Positions 19,812-30,630 of a stretch of 64,000 bases of DNA are shown here, piece after piece; within the stretch, counting starts at the first letter, position 1, and every line of letters starts with the position of its first letter. The notes beneath the pieces were generated by a model. The model had not been told where the DNA came from. It made no database searches and saw nothing but the letters and a program-made list of their open reading frames with translations. The translations under genes were made by a program, and so were the position numbers. Source of the stretch: Alphaproteobacteria bacterium MarineAlpha9_Bin3. GTDB lineage: Bacteria; Pseudomonadota; Alphaproteobacteria; TMED109. The stretch spans positions 26,503 to 90,502 of the forward strand of contig PTKH01000003.1 in NCBI GenBank assembly GCA_002937655.1. The letters run 5' to 3'.

Positions 19812-20957
19812 TTATTTTTCTAAATATTCCCAAGCCCAATCTAGCCAAGGCAATAATAGTTCAATATTTGAGGTCTCTACTGTTCCACCACCCCAAATTC
19901 TGATTCCTGGAGGAGCTGATGGGTAATGATTAATATCGTAAGCTGCTTTTTTATCTTCTAATAATGAAAAGAATTTTTTTAGAATATCTTTTTTCTTATC
20001 TTTATCTAATTTTAAAAACCATGGATCTATTATTTTCAAACAAATAGAAGTAGATGATCTTATATCTTTATTTTGAGCTAAAAATTCTATCCAGTCAGTT
20101 TTAGTTTCCCATTTTTCAATTGTTTGTAAATTCGACAAACTTCTTTTTATCATTGAATTTGCACCTCCAATACTTTTTACCCATTGTAATGAATGGATTG
20201 CATCTTCTATACAAAGCATAGAAGGGGTGTTAATAGTACTTCCATTAAAAATTTTTCTTTGAAAAACACCTTTGTTAGCAAGTCTAAATAATTTAGGAAT
20301 AGGCCAAGAAGGTATAAAATTTTCCAAACGTTCTACAGCTCTCGGAGAAAGAACAAGTATACCGTGTTGAGCTTCTCCTCCTAAAACTTTTTGCCAAGAA
20401 AAAGTAGTAGCGTCTAGTTTATCCCATGGAAGATCCATTGCAAGAACTGCAGATGTTGCGTCACATAAAGTTAAACCAGATCTATTACTATCAATCCAGT
20501 CGCCGTTTGGAACTTTTACTCCTGCAGTAGTTCCATTCCAGGTAAAAATAACATCTCTATTAAAATCAACTGCATCTAAGTCAGGTAAGAAACCATAATC
20601 TGCTTCAATTAATTTTGTATCTTTAATTTTTAACTGATCAATCACATCTGTCACCCAATCTCTACCGAAAGAATCCCATGCTAATATATTCACCCCGTTT
20701 TTTCCAAGTAATGTCCACATTGCCATTTCAAATGCTCCGGTATCAGATCCACCAATAATGGCAACGTGATAATTTTCTGGAATATTTAAAATGGATTTTG
20801 TCATTTCAATTAATTTTTGAATTCTTTTAACACTTACAGGGGCTCTATGCGATCTTCCGAGTAAGGCTCCATTAAGGAAAGAAGATTCCCAATTAGGAAT
20901 CTTTGCGCATGGGCCTGAAGAGAATTTAGGATTATCGGGTAATTTTAGGGAATTCAT
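19812..20957 (-). CDS. serC: Phosphoserine aminotransferase
   Basis: PLP enzyme that transaminates 3-phosphohydroxypyruvate, the second step of serine synthesis. The N-terminal KLPDNPKFSSGPCAKIPNWE, the GRSHRAPVSVKRIQKLIE segment and the PLP-lysine region TFSWQKVLGGEAQHGIL match the alphaproteobacterial/archaeal-type SerC of ~380 residues. It heads the serC-serA-hisZ-purA operon. A TTGACA promoter element lies upstream. Confidence 0.95.
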   Translation of the reverse strand: MNSLKLPDNPKFSSGPCAKIPNWESSFLNGALLGRSHRAPVSVKRIQKLIEMTKSILNIPENYHVAIIGGSDTGAFEMAMWTLLGKNGVNILAWDSFGRDWVTDVIDQLKIKDTKLIEADYGFLPDLDAVDFNRDVIFTWNGTTAGVKVPNGDWIDSNRSGLTLCDATSAVLAMDLPWDKLDATTFSWQKVLGGEAQHGILVLSPRAVERLENFIPSWPIPKLFRLANKGVFQRKIFNGSTINTPSMLCIEDAIHSLQWVKSIGGANSMIKRSLSNLQTIEKWETKTDWIEFLAQNKDIRSSTSICLKIIDPWFLKLDKDKKKDILKKFFSLLEDKKAAYDINHYPSAPPGIRIWGGGTVETSNIELLLPWLDWAWEYLEK

Positions 20958-20992
20958 ATTATATATCCATTTATTAGAATTAATTTATAAGC

Positions 20993-21020
20993 AATGTATT
21001 ATGGTGTAACTAGTTGTCAA
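20993..21020 (-). promoter_or_regulatory. Probable promoter of the serC operon
   Basis: On the minus strand a perfect TTGACA (21015-21020) is followed after 16 nt by TACATT (20993-20998). The start would be near 20986, leaving a ~30-nt leader. It lies in the 82-nt gap downstream of thiD, where no terminator hairpin is evident. Confidence 0.45.
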
Positions 21021-21039
21021 TCTTAATATTTTTATTTTT

Positions 21040-21837
21040 TTATACTTTAATTAAATGATTTAATGGGCCATTACCTTTACCTATATCAGGAGCATTTAGT
21101 ATTGATTTATAAACATATAAATGTGCTCTTTGCACAGCTTTTTTAAGTGTTAGCTTTTGTCCTAAACCACATGCTATTGCACTTGATAAAGTACAACCAG
21201 TTCCATGAGAATTTTTAGTAATAATTTTTTTATTTTTAAAGTATTTTATTTTATTTTTAGTTATTAAAATGTCTGTAAGTTGTAAACTATTAAGGTGACC
21301 ACCTTTCATTAGAACATTATCGATGCCCATATCTATAATAGATTTACCAACGGTTTCTAAATCTGAAGTATTATTTATTTTTGAACCTGTAATTACTTCT
21401 GCTTCAGGAATATTAGGGGTGATGATAGTACATAAGGGCAATAATTTATTTATTAGGGCTTTTTCTGCCCCAGTATCTAATAATTTATGACCACCTTTTG
21501 CCACCATTACTGGGTCTAGAACAATAGGAATATTTTTATTTGTATTAGAGAGTAATTTAACTATACAATTTATTATTTCTTCATTTGATAGCATTCCTAT
21601 TTTTATAGCATCTGCCCCTATATCTTCTAATATAGCAATAACTTGTTTTTCAATCATATCTACTGAAATATTTAAAATACCTTTTACTCCTAAAGTATTT
21701 TGGGCAGTAATGGCAGTAATAGCACTAGTTGCATACCCCCCTAAAGATGAAATAGTTTTAATGTCCCCCTGAATGCCTGCTCCTCCTCCTGAATCAGACC
21801 CTGCGATAGTTAGTATTTTTGCTAATTGATTATTCAT
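21040..21837 (-). CDS. thiD: Hydroxymethylpyrimidine (phosphate) kinase
   Basis: Phosphorylates HMP and HMP-P for thiamine synthesis. Ribokinase-fold protein of 265 residues with the family start ILTIAGSDSGGGAGIQGDIK, AITAQNTLGVKGI, VLDPVMVAKGGHKLL and the catalytic/anion-hole NSHGTGCTLSSAIACGL. Its start overlaps the end of glmM by 8 nt. No TPP riboswitch-like element is seen upstream, as expected for an internal operon gene. Confidence 0.94.
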   Translation of the reverse strand: MNNQLAKILTIAGSDSGGGAGIQGDIKTISSLGGYATSAITAITAQNTLGVKGILNISVDMIEKQVIAILEDIGADAIKIGMLSNEEIINCIVKLLSNTNKNIPIVLDPVMVAKGGHKLLDTGAEKALINKLLPLCTIITPNIPEAEVITGSKINNTSDLETVGKSIIDMGIDNVLMKGGHLNSLQLTDILITKNKIKYFKNKKIITKNSHGTGCTLSSAIACGLGQKLTLKKAVQRAHLYVYKSILNAPDIGKGNGPLNHLIKV

Positions 21838-23218
21838 TAATATAGTTTTTTATTTCTGTTTTTAAATTTTTAAGTGTTTTATTTAATAAAGTTTTATTTT
21901 TACATTCTCCCATTATTCTAAGTTTACTCTCTGTACCTGACGCTCTTATAATTATTTTACCTTCTTGACCAAGTTGATCTTCAGCAATCTTAATTTTTTC
22001 TGAAATAAAAGGGTCGTTGTTTTTATATCTATAATAATTATAGTTATAAGAAATACTTTCAACGGATTGTGGCATTAATGAAAATAAATTTATTAATTTT
22101 GAAACTTTAATATTTTTTTCTACCATTGAAGCAATTACTTGAAGTGACGCAACTAATCCGTCTCCTGTACTTCCATATTCACCAAGAATAATATGGCCCG
22201 ATTGCTCTCCACCAATATTACAATTATTTTCTCTCATTTTTTCTACAACATATCTATCCCCAACATCTGCTCTAATTAGGTCTATATTTAAGTTATTTAA
22301 GAAATTTTCTAGACCTTTATTTGTCATTTTTGTGCCTACAATTGATTGTCCTTTTAGAAGTCCTTGATCTATGTATCTTTTAGTTATAAGGCCTATTATT
22401 TGATCTCCATGAATAAAATTACCTTTTTCATCACAAAGTACACACCGATCAGCATCTCCATCAAGTGCTATGCCTATATCAGCTTTATGTTTTTTTACCA
22501 TTTTAGACATTAGATGTGGATAAGTAGATCCACATTTATCATTAATATTTGTGCCATCTGGGCTACATCCGATAGAAATAACTTCTGCTCCTAATTCCCA
22601 TAATACTCTAGGAGCCACTTGATAGGCTGCTCCATTAGCACAATCAATTACTATTCTCATATTTTTTAAAGAAATTTTATCTGGAAAGGTTGATTTTACA
22701 AATTCTAAATATCTTCCAGCGGCATCTTCTATTCTTTTTGCTCTCCCAAGTTTAGAGGAATCTACTAGATTGCTTTTATGATTTTTCTCCATTAAGGATT
22801 CTATTATTAATTCACTTTTATCACTTAATTTTTCTCCATTAGGGTCAAATAATTTTATGCCGTTATCTTCATATGAGTTATGGGAAGCAGAAATCATTAC
22901 TCCTACATCACATCTCATAGACCTAGTTAACATAGAAATTGCTGGAGTAGGCATTGGTCCCACTAGAAATACATTCATTCCCATTGAGATAAAACCAGCG
23001 GTTAATGAGGGCTCTATTAAATATCCTGATAGCCTTGTATCTTTTCCAATTACAACATTATGCTTATGTTTGCCTCTTGTAAAATATTCGCCAGCGGCCA
23101 TACCTACTTTTAAAGCGGTCTCTCCTGTCATTGGATAAGTATTTGCTCTACCTCGAATCCCATCAGTACCGAAATATTTTCTTTTCTTAGTTCTAGAGTT
23201 ATTTATTTTTTTTTTCAT
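21830..23218 (-). CDS. glmM: Phosphoglucosamine mutase
   Basis: Interconverts glucosamine-6-P and glucosamine-1-P on the way to UDP-GlcNAc for peptidoglycan and LPS. The 462-residue protein has KYFGTDGIRGRAN, the phosphoserine loop MISASHNSYEDNGIKLF, the Mg-binding LDGDADRC and the sugar loop GGEQSGHI, with RASGTESKLRIMGE near the C-terminus. It lies 7 nt after folP, the ftsH-folP-glmM order being conserved in Proteobacteria. Confidence 0.96.
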   Translation of the reverse strand: MKKKINNSRTKKRKYFGTDGIRGRANTYPMTGETALKVGMAAGEYFTRGKHKHNVVIGKDTRLSGYLIEPSLTAGFISMGMNVFLVGPMPTPAISMLTRSMRCDVGVMISASHNSYEDNGIKLFDPNGEKLSDKSELIIESLMEKNHKSNLVDSSKLGRAKRIEDAAGRYLEFVKSTFPDKISLKNMRIVIDCANGAAYQVAPRVLWELGAEVISIGCSPDGTNINDKCGSTYPHLMSKMVKKHKADIGIALDGDADRCVLCDEKGNFIHGDQIIGLITKRYIDQGLLKGQSIVGTKMTNKGLENFLNNLNIDLIRADVGDRYVVEKMRENNCNIGGEQSGHIILGEYGSTGDGLVASLQVIASMVEKNIKVSKLINLFSLMPQSVESISYNYNYYRYKNNDPFISEKIKIAEDQLGQEGKIIIRASGTESKLRIMGECKNKTLLNKTLKNLKTEIKNYINE

Positions 23219-23225
23219 ATTTTTA

Positions 23226-24290
23226 TCAATTATAGTTTAGCTTTTCCCAAATAGAGATAGCTTGTTTAGTTTCCTTTACATCGTGAACTCTTAAAAATTT
23301 TACACCCTTTTCAATAGAAGCTATAGCAAGAGATATCGAACCAGGCAATCTTTCTGCAACATTTGTATTTGTAATTCTTCCTATCATAGATTTTCTTGAG
23401 GCTCCTATTAATATATGTGATTTTAAGTAATGAAATAGTGCAAGATCTTTGAAAATTTTTAAATTATGTTTATCATTCTTACCAAAACCAATTCCTGGGT
23501 CAATTAAAATATTTTCTTCTTTAATACCTTTTTCAAGGGCATAATCTTTTTTTTTTTTTAAATAATGTAATATTTCATATGAGACGTTTTTATACTTAGG
23601 TTTTTTTTGCATATTATTTGGTTGTCCCTTCATATGCATAATAATTAAACCAACTTTATTTTTAGCTATAATGCTAGCTGCTTTTTTATCTGATAGTGCT
23701 GAAACATCATTGATAATTTTTACGCCTGCATCTATAGCTAATTGCATTGTGGATGCATTTCTAGTATCGCAAGACATTGGTATATTATATTTAGAAAGTT
23801 CTTTAATAATAGGAATTATTCTTGTTTGTTCTTCTAAATCGCTAATTCTCTCTGCTCCAGGTCTTGTAGACTCTCCGCCAATATCTATTATACTCGCTCC
23901 TTCTTCATACATTTTAATAGCTTTATTAATTGCTTTTTTAATAGAGACAACTTCTGTACTATTATTGGAGAAGCTATCAGGTGAAATATTTAAAATACCC
24001 ATAACGTGGATATTTTTAGTATTTAAGCCCATGAAATTTTTTTTATTATAATTATATTTTTTTAATACCTCTAAAATTTTGTTTTTATTAAAGTGTGGAT
24101 TGATCCAACCATCTTTGTTCTGAACAGAGTATAGATAGTGTTCGTCTTGAAAACTTTTATATCTTGATTCTATATTAAAATTTAAGAAAGCTACATCACT
24201 AGATAATGACATAGCTTTTTTATTTTTTACGAGAAACTTGGCATATTTTCCATAAACAAAGTTTCTAGGTATGAGAATAACATCATCCAC
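23226..24290 (-). CDS. folP: Dihydropteroate synthase
   Basis: Condenses DHPPP with p-aminobenzoate in folate synthesis; the target of sulfonamides. Core motifs are HVMGILNISPDSFSNNS (~residue 95), IDIGGESTRPGA, SCDTRNASTMQLAIDAG, INDVSAL, IDPGIGFGK and GASRKSMIGR. The 354 residues include ~90 residues before the core that are not seen in the ~280-residue E. coli enzyme; the extension has no clear domain and no good internal start. It sits between ftsH and glmM. Confidence 0.95.
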   Translation of the reverse strand: MDDVILIPRNFVYGKYAKFLVKNKKAMSLSSDVAFLNFNIESRYKSFQDEHYLYSVQNKDGWINPHFNKNKILEVLKKYNYNKKNFMGLNTKNIHVMGILNISPDSFSNNSTEVVSIKKAINKAIKMYEEGASIIDIGGESTRPGAERISDLEEQTRIIPIIKELSKYNIPMSCDTRNASTMQLAIDAGVKIINDVSALSDKKAASIIAKNKVGLIIMHMKGQPNNMQKKPKYKNVSYEILHYLKKKKDYALEKGIKEENILIDPGIGFGKNDKHNLKIFKDLALFHYLKSHILIGASRKSMIGRITNTNVAERLPGSISLAIASIEKGVKFLRVHDVKETKQAISIWEKLNYN

Positions 24291-24307
24291 AATAGAATAG
24301 TTAAATA

Positions 24308-26215
24308 TTATGTTTCATTAGGACGTGGGTTTTTCATATTATCTTTTTTTATAGCATTTTCACTATTAGAATCTACAGATGTAGTATCTGTATTTGTATT
24401 CGTTTTGTCTAATTTCTTTCCTTTAAGTAAATTATCTACATCTTCAGCTGATAGTGTTTCATATTCTAAAAGACCCTTTGCAATTATATGGAGCTCATCG
24501 ATGTTATTAGTCAGTATTTTATGTGAAGTTTTTTCTCCCTCTTCTACTAACCTTCTAACTTCTTCATCAATTAATTTCGCGGTGCCATCAGATATATTTC
24601 TTTGTTGAGCAACAGAATGACCTAAAAATACTTCTTCCTGATTAGTTTCGTATCTTAGTGGTCCCAACTTATCTGAAAAACCAAATTCCATTACCATTCT
24701 TCTAGCTAAATTTGTGGCTTGTTGTATATCATTTCCAGCCCCTGTAGTAATATTTTTCTTACCATAAATTAGCTCTTCTGCTACTCTTCCTCCAAACATA
24801 GATGCTATTAAAGCTTCTAATTCTGTTCTTGTTTGAGATAGTTTATCTCTTTCCGGTAGCCACATAGTTACCCCTAATGCTCTTCCTCTAGGTATTATTG
24901 TAACTTTGTGAAGAGGTTCATGTCCTTCAACCTTTAACATTACTAATGCGTGTCCAGCTTCATGATAAGCTGTCATTCTTTTTTCATCTTCAGTCATAAC
25001 CATTGAGCGTCTTTCAGCACCCATCATGACTTTGTCTTTTGCTTGTTCAAGTTCAATCATACCTACAGTAAGCTTACTCTTTCTTGCAGCTAGGAGTGCA
25101 GCTTCATTAATTAAGTTTGCTAGATCTGCTCCTGAGAATCCAGGAGTTCCTCTTGCAATAATTCTAGGATCAACATTCTTAGCAACAGATATTTTTTTCA
25201 TATGTACTTTTAATATCTTCTCCCTACCAAGAATATCGGGGTTAGGAACAACAACTTGTCTATCAAATCTTCCTGGCCTTAATAAGGCAGGATCTAGCAC
25301 GTCCGGTCTATTTGTGGCAGCTATTAAGATTACCCCTTCATTTGTTTCAAAGCCGTCCATTTCAACTAAAAGCTGATTTAAAGTTTGTTCTCTTTCATCA
25401 TTTCCTCCTCCTAGTCCAGCTCCTCTATGTCTTCCAACTGCATCTATTTCATCAATAAAAATTATACAAGGAGCACTTTTTTTACCTTGTTCGAACATAT
25501 CTCTTACTCTACTTGCACCTACTCCAACGAACATCTCAACAAAATCCGAACCAGAAATTGTAAAAAATGGAACGTTTGCTTCTCCAGCTACAGCTCTAGC
25601 TAGGAGAGTTTTTCCTGTTCCTGGCGGACCAACTAAAAGGACTCCTTTCGGAATTTTGCCACCTAACTTTTGAAATTTTTGTGGATTTTTCAAAAATTCA
25701 ATTATTTCTTCAAGTTCATCTTTTGCCTCATCTACGCCTGCTACATCTTCAAAGGTTACTCTACCTTGCTTTTCAGTTAGTAATCTGGCTTTAGACTTAC
25801 CAAAGCCCATTGCGCCACCTTTACCACCTTGCATTTGTCGCATAAAAAATATCCATACACCAATAAATAAAAGCATAGGTAACCAATTTAGGAGCATACC
25901 TAAAATTGGAGAAACTCTTTCATCTAGAGGTGCTGCTGTAACTTTCACCCCACTTTCTGTTAATTTGGTTATTAATGCAGGGTCATCTGGGGCATAAGTG
26001 GTGAATTCTTCACCAGATTGAAAATGGCCTATTATATTTTTTTCCTGTATTATCACATCATTTACGTTATTAAGTTTAACCTGAGCAAGAAATTCAGAAT
26101 AAGGAAGCGATACTTGTCGGTTTTGGGTATTATTGTCTTGAAATAAATTAAAAATAGCTAGTAAGAAAATTACTATAATAGCCCATGCAGCCAAATTTTT
26201 TCCCATTTTATTCAA
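24308..26215 (-). CDS. ftsH: ATP-dependent zinc metalloprotease FtsH
   Basis: Membrane-bound AAA+ protease that removes damaged membrane proteins and regulators, including RpoH in other Proteobacteria. Two transmembrane helices (residues ~8-24 and ~103-124) flank a small periplasmic domain. The Walker A motif GPPGTGKT is at 196-203, Walker [16 protein letters not shown] and the second-region-of-homology arginines follow, and the zinc site HEAGH lies near residue 420. The 635 residues are full length. It overlaps tilS by 4 nt. An rpoH gene lies 9 kb away, so the FtsH-RpoH circuit could operate, but that is inference. Confidence 0.98.
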   Translation of the reverse strand: MNKMGKNLAAWAIIVIFLLAIFNLFQDNNTQNRQVSLPYSEFLAQVKLNNVNDVIIQEKNIIGHFQSGEEFTTYAPDDPALITKLTESGVKVTAAPLDERVSPILGMLLNWLPMLLFIGVWIFFMRQMQGGKGGAMGFGKSKARLLTEKQGRVTFEDVAGVDEAKDELEEIIEFLKNPQKFQKLGGKIPKGVLLVGPPGTGKTLLARAVAGEANVPFFTISGSDFVEMFVGVGASRVRDMFEQGKKSAPCIIFIDEIDAVGRHRGAGLGGGNDEREQTLNQLLVEMDGFETNEGVILIAATNRPDVLDPALLRPGRFDRQVVVPNPDILGREKILKVHMKKISVAKNVDPRIIARGTPGFSGADLANLINEAALLAARKSKLTVGMIELEQAKDKVMMGAERRSMVMTEDEKRMTAYHEAGHALVMLKVEGHEPLHKVTIIPRGRALGVTMWLPERDKLSQTRTELEALIASMFGGRVAEELIYGKKNITTGAGNDIQQATNLARRMVMEFGFSDKLGPLRYETNQEEVFLGHSVAQQRNISDGTAKLIDEEVRRLVEEGEKTSHKILTNNIDELHIIAKGLLEYETLSAEDVDNLLKGKKLDKTNTNTDTTSVDSNSENAIKKDNMKNPRPNET

Positions 26216-27537
26216 ATTTTTTCTCCAAGTTTAAATATATCAATATTTTTATATTTTTTAAATAAATTCTGCTCAATATGAGTTATCTTAATATTATTTT
26301 TCCAAAAATCACTCTTCCAATATAATAAATGGGGTACAGACACTATTTGTTCAAGTACTCTTATAGCAGGAATAGTTTTAATAGCATTTAGATTTATACT
26401 AGGTTTTTCTATTTTATTCAATTTAATCATAGCTAGATAGTCCTTTTCTCCAAGTGGGCCAATCGTTATATGCTTTCTTTTTGTATTATTTAACACTAAA
26501 AATCTTCTGTCCCATAATGTGAAAGGTTTAATTATTTTTTTTACATCTATAAATCTGTCTAACTGTCTTGATAAAATAATATTATTATTTTTAATTTTTA
26601 TATAAGCCCCTCCAATAGTTGAAATTTTATCATTTTCATTACTAATATTTTTAATTAAATTAAAAAGTACTGAGCTCCTTCTAGGATACTTTTTACCTCC
26701 TATGATTTTAATTAAATAATTTAACACTCTTATCTGAAGATGTTCAGGAAGTGTATTAAACTTATATAACTTCATTTTACAAATACCAACTTCACTAAAT
26801 TCAATATCATTACATATATATTTATATAGTAAAGTATTGATGCTAATACTTAATTTTTTGAAAAGTAAAATTGCTTTTTTAAAATCATCAAACATACTAC
26901 CATTTACGAGTAATTTTCTAGTTTTAGATCTTAAATATTTTAAGTCTGAGTTTGATGGGTCTTCTATCCATTTTATTTTATTAATTTTACAAATTTCAAT
27001 TAAAGTATTTTTTTCATATCTGAGTAGAGGTCTGACTAACTCTAGAGAACCTGATTCAGTTAGTATTCTAGAAAATTCTCTCATACATACTAATCCTTCT
27101 AATCCACTTTTGGCCTCCAACCTTATTACAAAAGTTTCAACTTGATCGTTAGCATGGTGACCTAAAAACATATATTTACATTTATGTTTTATGCAAGCGT
27201 CGCTAAAAAGATTATATCTCATTATCCTAGCAGTTTCCTGAATCTTTGTTTTTGGTTTTTTTTCAGACCATAGTAAAGAATGATGTTCTATATTTTGTTT
27301 CTTCATCATATATTTTACATATTTAGTTTCTTCAGATGATTCTTTTCTTAATTGATGGTCTAATGTAAATGCAATAACATTATAATTATATTTTTTGCTA
27401 TATTTTTTAGCTAAAAAAGCTAATGCCAAACTATCGCTTCCTCCAGATACTCCTAGAGCAATATTTTGATCTTTAAATTTTTCTTTATACTTATTAATAA
27501 AGAATTCAAAATTTATTGTTAATTTTTTATTATTCAC
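26212..27537 (-). CDS. tilS: tRNA(Ile)-lysidine synthase
   Basis: ATP-dependent modification of C34 in tRNA-Ile(CAU), letting it read AUA codons, which are abundant in this AT-rich genome. The N-terminal PP-loop is [33 protein letters not shown] and [15 protein letters not shown] are also typical. The 441 residues include a divergent C-terminal substrate-binding region. It lies between cpoB and ftsH, as in many Alphaproteobacteria. Confidence 0.94.
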   Translation of the reverse strand: MNNKKLTINFEFFINKYKEKFKDQNIALGVSGGSDSLALAFLAKKYSKKYNYNVIAFTLDHQLRKESSEETKYVKYMMKKQNIEHHSLLWSEKKPKTKIQETARIMRYNLFSDACIKHKCKYMFLGHHANDQVETFVIRLEAKSGLEGLVCMREFSRILTESGSLELVRPLLRYEKNTLIEICKINKIKWIEDPSNSDLKYLRSKTRKLLVNGSMFDDFKKAILLFKKLSISINTLLYKYICNDIEFSEVGICKMKLYKFNTLPEHLQIRVLNYLIKIIGGKKYPRRSSVLFNLIKNISNENDKISTIGGAYIKIKNNNIILSRQLDRFIDVKKIIKPFTLWDRRFLVLNNTKRKHITIGPLGEKDYLAMIKLNKIEKPSINLNAIKTIPAIRVLEQIVSVPHLLYWKSDFWKNNIKITHIEQNLFKKYKNIDIFKLGEKI

Positions 27538-27540
27538 TAA

Positions 27541-28569
27541 CTATTTACAATCAAGCTTTGCCTTATAAGTATTAACTCTGTTTGAAATACTCAAAGGAAG
27601 TTCTGTGAATTCTTTATTAAGTTTTGCAAATGTGGAACATGCTTCTTTAGATTTATTAAGAGCAAAAAGTGAAATTCCTAGTTTAAGTAATTGTGCAGAA
27701 GCTTTGGAACCTTTAGGAAATTTTTTATAGCCTGCAGCAAAATTTTGTGCCGCTTGAATATAATTTTTTCTTACATAAAAAGTTTCACCCAACCAATAAT
27801 AGGCATTACTAGCTAGATTATGGTCGGTAAAGTCACTAATAAATTTTATAAATGCTATTTCAGCAGCTTCGTAATTTCCTTTTGAAAGCATATTATATGC
27901 TCTCTGATAGATTTCTTCGGGTTTTTTATTAGGAGTTATTATAGAAATATTTTTAGATTCATCTATATTTTCTGTTTTTTGTCCAACAAGTAGCTCTGAT
28001 GATTGATCGTTAATAGTTTCTTTTATTATCTCATCATTTCCATTTGTAGGATCTATTTTAGCTAATACCTTTACAGTAGAATCATCAGCTTTCTCAGCGT
28101 TGCTCATACCTGGATAGACTGGATATTCCATAACCTCATTATCAGCCTCGTCTTTTTTATTAATTGTGTCATTTATAGCTGGCTCTTTTAAGCTCTCTAT
28201 TTTTGCAAGTAAATTTATATTTTGTTTGTTTAGTTGTTTAATTTGCTCCTTTAAATAATCAAGTTCTTCCATAAATCCTTCAATAGATCTGGTCTTTTCC
28301 TCAAGTTCTAAAAGCCTTCGCTCATGATCAGCTTCTGATTTATAATTATTATTTTCTCTTTGAATTTCTTTTGATGAATTTACTTCTTTACCTTGGTAAA
28401 CTTTTCTTTCTAAATCATTAATTTTAGTATTTAGTCCTTCTATTCTGTTTAAAATTCTTTCATTAATATTTGTTATGACTTCAGTATTACTTTGCGCGTA
28501 GGGTTTATTTATAAAGATAAACACTAAAGTTAAAAAGCTTAAAGCCGAATAAACAATCTTAAAATTCAT
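27541..28569 (-). CDS. cpoB: Cell division coordinator CpoB / Tol-Pal system protein YbgF
   Basis: Periplasmic partner of TolA that coordinates peptidoglycan synthesis with outer-membrane constriction. It starts with a signal peptide (ending near YAQSN), then an N-terminal coiled coil (residues ~28-125) rich in Glu, Lys and Leu, a low-complexity linker, and C-terminal TPR repeats (~220-340, YQRAYNMLSKGNYEAAE, NAYYWLGETFYVRKNY). The 342 residues fit alphaproteobacterial YbgF. Last gene of the tol-pal set, 14 nt after pal. Confidence 0.93.
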   Translation of the reverse strand: MNFKIVYSALSFLTLVFIFINKPYAQSNTEVITNINERILNRIEGLNTKINDLERKVYQGKEVNSSKEIQRENNNYKSEADHERRLLELEEKTRSIEGFMEELDYLKEQIKQLNKQNINLLAKIESLKEPAINDTINKKDEADNEVMEYPVYPGMSNAEKADDSTVKVLAKIDPTNGNDEIIKETINDQSSELLVGQKTENIDESKNISIITPNKKPEEIYQRAYNMLSKGNYEAAEIAFIKFISDFTDHNLASNAYYWLGETFYVRKNYIQAAQNFAAGYKKFPKGSKASAQLLKLGISLFALNKSKEACSTFAKLNKEFTELPLSISNRVNTYKAKLDCK

Positions 28570-28583
28570 TATTATTTATATCT

Positions 28584-29144
28584 CTAATTATTATTTATAA
28601 ACGTAATAGCTGTTCTATTTTGAGTCCATGCAGTTTCGTCATGACCTTCGACAGAAGGTTTTTCTTTTCCATAAGAAATTACAGATATCCTGTTTGAACT
28701 TATACCAAGAGATATGAGATAATTTTTTGCAGCTGATGCTCTTCTTTCTCCTAAAGCTAAATTATATTCTCTTGTACCTCTTTCATCACAATGGCCAGTA
28801 ACTGTAATCGAGAGATCAGGATTTCGAATTAAAAATTGATATTGTTGTTGAAGAGTAGCTGCACTTTCATCTGTGATGGTGGATTCATCATAACCAAAGA
28901 AAATTCTATCTCCAACCTCTATTAATTCAGAAGCTAGTTTTTCTTCCACAGTAAGCTCTACTTCCTCTATTTCTATTGCTTGGGCTATATTATCAGTAAT
29001 TTCAATTTCTTCCGTTAAAGTATCATTTTGCTCTGTATTGCCTCCCTCAGCGTCAAGCAATAAACTTTCTTGATCTTTATTTGTACATGAAATAAAGGTT
29101 AATAAAAGTATACTAATAATAAAAATTTTAAAATACTCTAACAT
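28584..29144 (-). CDS. pal: Peptidoglycan-associated lipoprotein
   Basis: Outer-membrane lipoprotein linking to peptidoglycan, part of Tol-Pal. The N-terminal signal ends at a lipobox cysteine, Cys20 (TFISC). The C-terminal OmpA-like domain has FFGYDESTITDESAATL, VTGHCDERGTREYNLALGERR and KNYLISLGISSNRISVISYG. An acidic, Glu/Ile-rich linker (~25-75) separates anchor and domain. A 7-bp inverted repeat lies between tolB and pal (29190-29216). Confidence 0.96.
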   Translation of the reverse strand: MLEYFKIFIISILLLTFISCTNKDQESLLLDAEGGNTEQNDTLTEEIEITDNIAQAIEIEEVELTVEEKLASELIEVGDRIFFGYDESTITDESAATLQQQYQFLIRNPDLSITVTGHCDERGTREYNLALGERRASAAKNYLISLGISSNRISVISYGKEKPSVEGHDETAWTQNRTAITFINNN

Positions 29145-29229
29145 TGAGGCTCCTTTTATATTTTATCTTTTTTTATTTTACTATAATATATATTCTAAAT
29201 ATTATATACAGAATATTTATTTTAGTAAT

Positions 29230-30594
29230 TTAATTTACATTTTTAGGGCTCCAGGCAGGATCTGAAGCATCTTCTGGTGTATCAAGTTCTCTTTCTCTAT
29301 ATCCAGTAATATCAATTACAAATAATCTAGTTCTCATACTTCCGTTATTTTGAGGAATTTGTCTAAAGAAACTAAGCACCCTTCCTCCAGGAGCCCATGT
29401 AGGTCCTTCTGTTAAATAACCTTCTGCAATTAATCTTTCTTCTGATCCATCTGGTCTCATTAGACCGATAAAGAACCTTCCTCTAGTAAATTTAGTAAAT
29501 GCAATATAATCACCTCTTGGAGACCAAACAGGAGTTGCATAACTACCTCTTCCAAAACTTATTCTTTTAGGTTTTTCACCGCTTCTTTTCATAATATAGA
29601 GATGCTGTCCACCAGATCTATCAGAATTAAACACTATATTTTTTCCATCTGGTGAAAAAGAAGGAGAAGTGTCAATAGATCTTCCCTTCGTTAGTTGCCT
29701 AGTTTTTCTAGTATTAAGATTCATCATATAAATATTAGTAGAACCATTTTCTGCAAGAGACATTATCAAATCTTCTCCATCTGGAGAGAATCTTGGTGCG
29801 AAAGACATGCCGGGGAACTGGCCTAAAATTTCAATTTTACCATTTGATAAATTATACAAATAAACACTGGGTTTCAGACCTGCTTTAACACCACTATAAG
29901 AAAAAAACGTAATAAGTTGTTGATTAGGAGAAAATCTTGGCGTCAAAACTAATGATTTACCATCAGTTAGATATTTATGATTACCTCCATCTTGATCCAT
30001 AATTGCAAGTCTTTTTATTTTATTCTTTTGACTTCCTGATTCTGAAACATAAACTATTCTAGTATCAAAATAGCCTTCTTCTCCCGTTAATCTCTCATAA
30101 ATTTTATCTGATATGATGTGAGAAATCCGTCTCCAAGATTTTGTCTTTGAGGAGAGAGAAAGTCCAAACATTCTTTTTTCTCCATATACATCCCATAATT
30201 CTATGCTTACAGAAATTTTATCATTATTCTTTTTTGAAATTTTTCCTGAAATAAGAGCTTGTGCATCTATAATTCTCCAATCCCTATACTTGGGAGGATT
30301 TAATAATTGTTCAGGACTTTGCATATAGGCATTTCTATCTAATAATTTGAATAAACCTGAGTTTATTAAATTGTTAGCAATTAGATTTGGAATATTTTTG
30401 TGCAAATTTAATTTTTTTATATTTTCATCTGATGCAAAATAAGATATAGCGATAGGCATGGCTTGAATATTACCACCCATTATATCTATTTGAAGTGGCC
30501 TGTCAGCGGATTTAGAAATATTTGTAAAAGAGATTAGAGTAATAGAAAATATGATATAAAAATAAATATTAAATTTTAAAATATATTTTAACAT
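29230..30594 (-). CDS. tolB: Tol-Pal system beta-propeller protein TolB
   Basis: Periplasmic propeller that binds Pal and is released by TolA. A signal peptide (residues ~1-30) is followed by an N-terminal alpha/beta domain (LQIDIMGGNIQAMPIAI) and a six-bladed propeller with repeats such as FSPDGEDLIMSL, FSPDGKNIVFNSDRSG and WSPRGDYIAFTKF. I chose ATG 30594 (454 residues) because AGGGA lies just upstream of it; an in-frame ATG at 30606 has no ribosome-binding site and would precede it. Confidence 0.95.
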   Translation of the reverse strand: MLKYILKFNIYFYIIFSITLISFTNISKSADRPLQIDIMGGNIQAMPIAISYFASDENIKKLNLHKNIPNLIANNLINSGLFKLLDRNAYMQSPEQLLNPPKYRDWRIIDAQALISGKISKKNNDKISVSIELWDVYGEKRMFGLSLSSKTKSWRRISHIISDKIYERLTGEEGYFDTRIVYVSESGSQKNKIKRLAIMDQDGGNHKYLTDGKSLVLTPRFSPNQQLITFFSYSGVKAGLKPSVYLYNLSNGKIEILGQFPGMSFAPRFSPDGEDLIMSLAENGSTNIYMMNLNTRKTRQLTKGRSIDTSPSFSPDGKNIVFNSDRSGGQHLYIMKRSGEKPKRISFGRGSYATPVWSPRGDYIAFTKFTRGRFFIGLMRPDGSEERLIAEGYLTEGPTWAPGGRVLSFFRQIPQNNGSMRTRLFVIDITGYRERELDTPEDASDPAWSPKNVN

Positions 30595-30630
30595 TCTATC
30601 CCTCATAGTCTTCTATAATATGTATATTAT

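Noticed and set aside
29190..29216. Inverted repeat ATATTCT/AGAATAT between tolB and pal
   Set aside because: A 7-bp A/T-rich stem with a 13-nt loop is expected by chance here, and there is no T-run or promoter context to give it a role.
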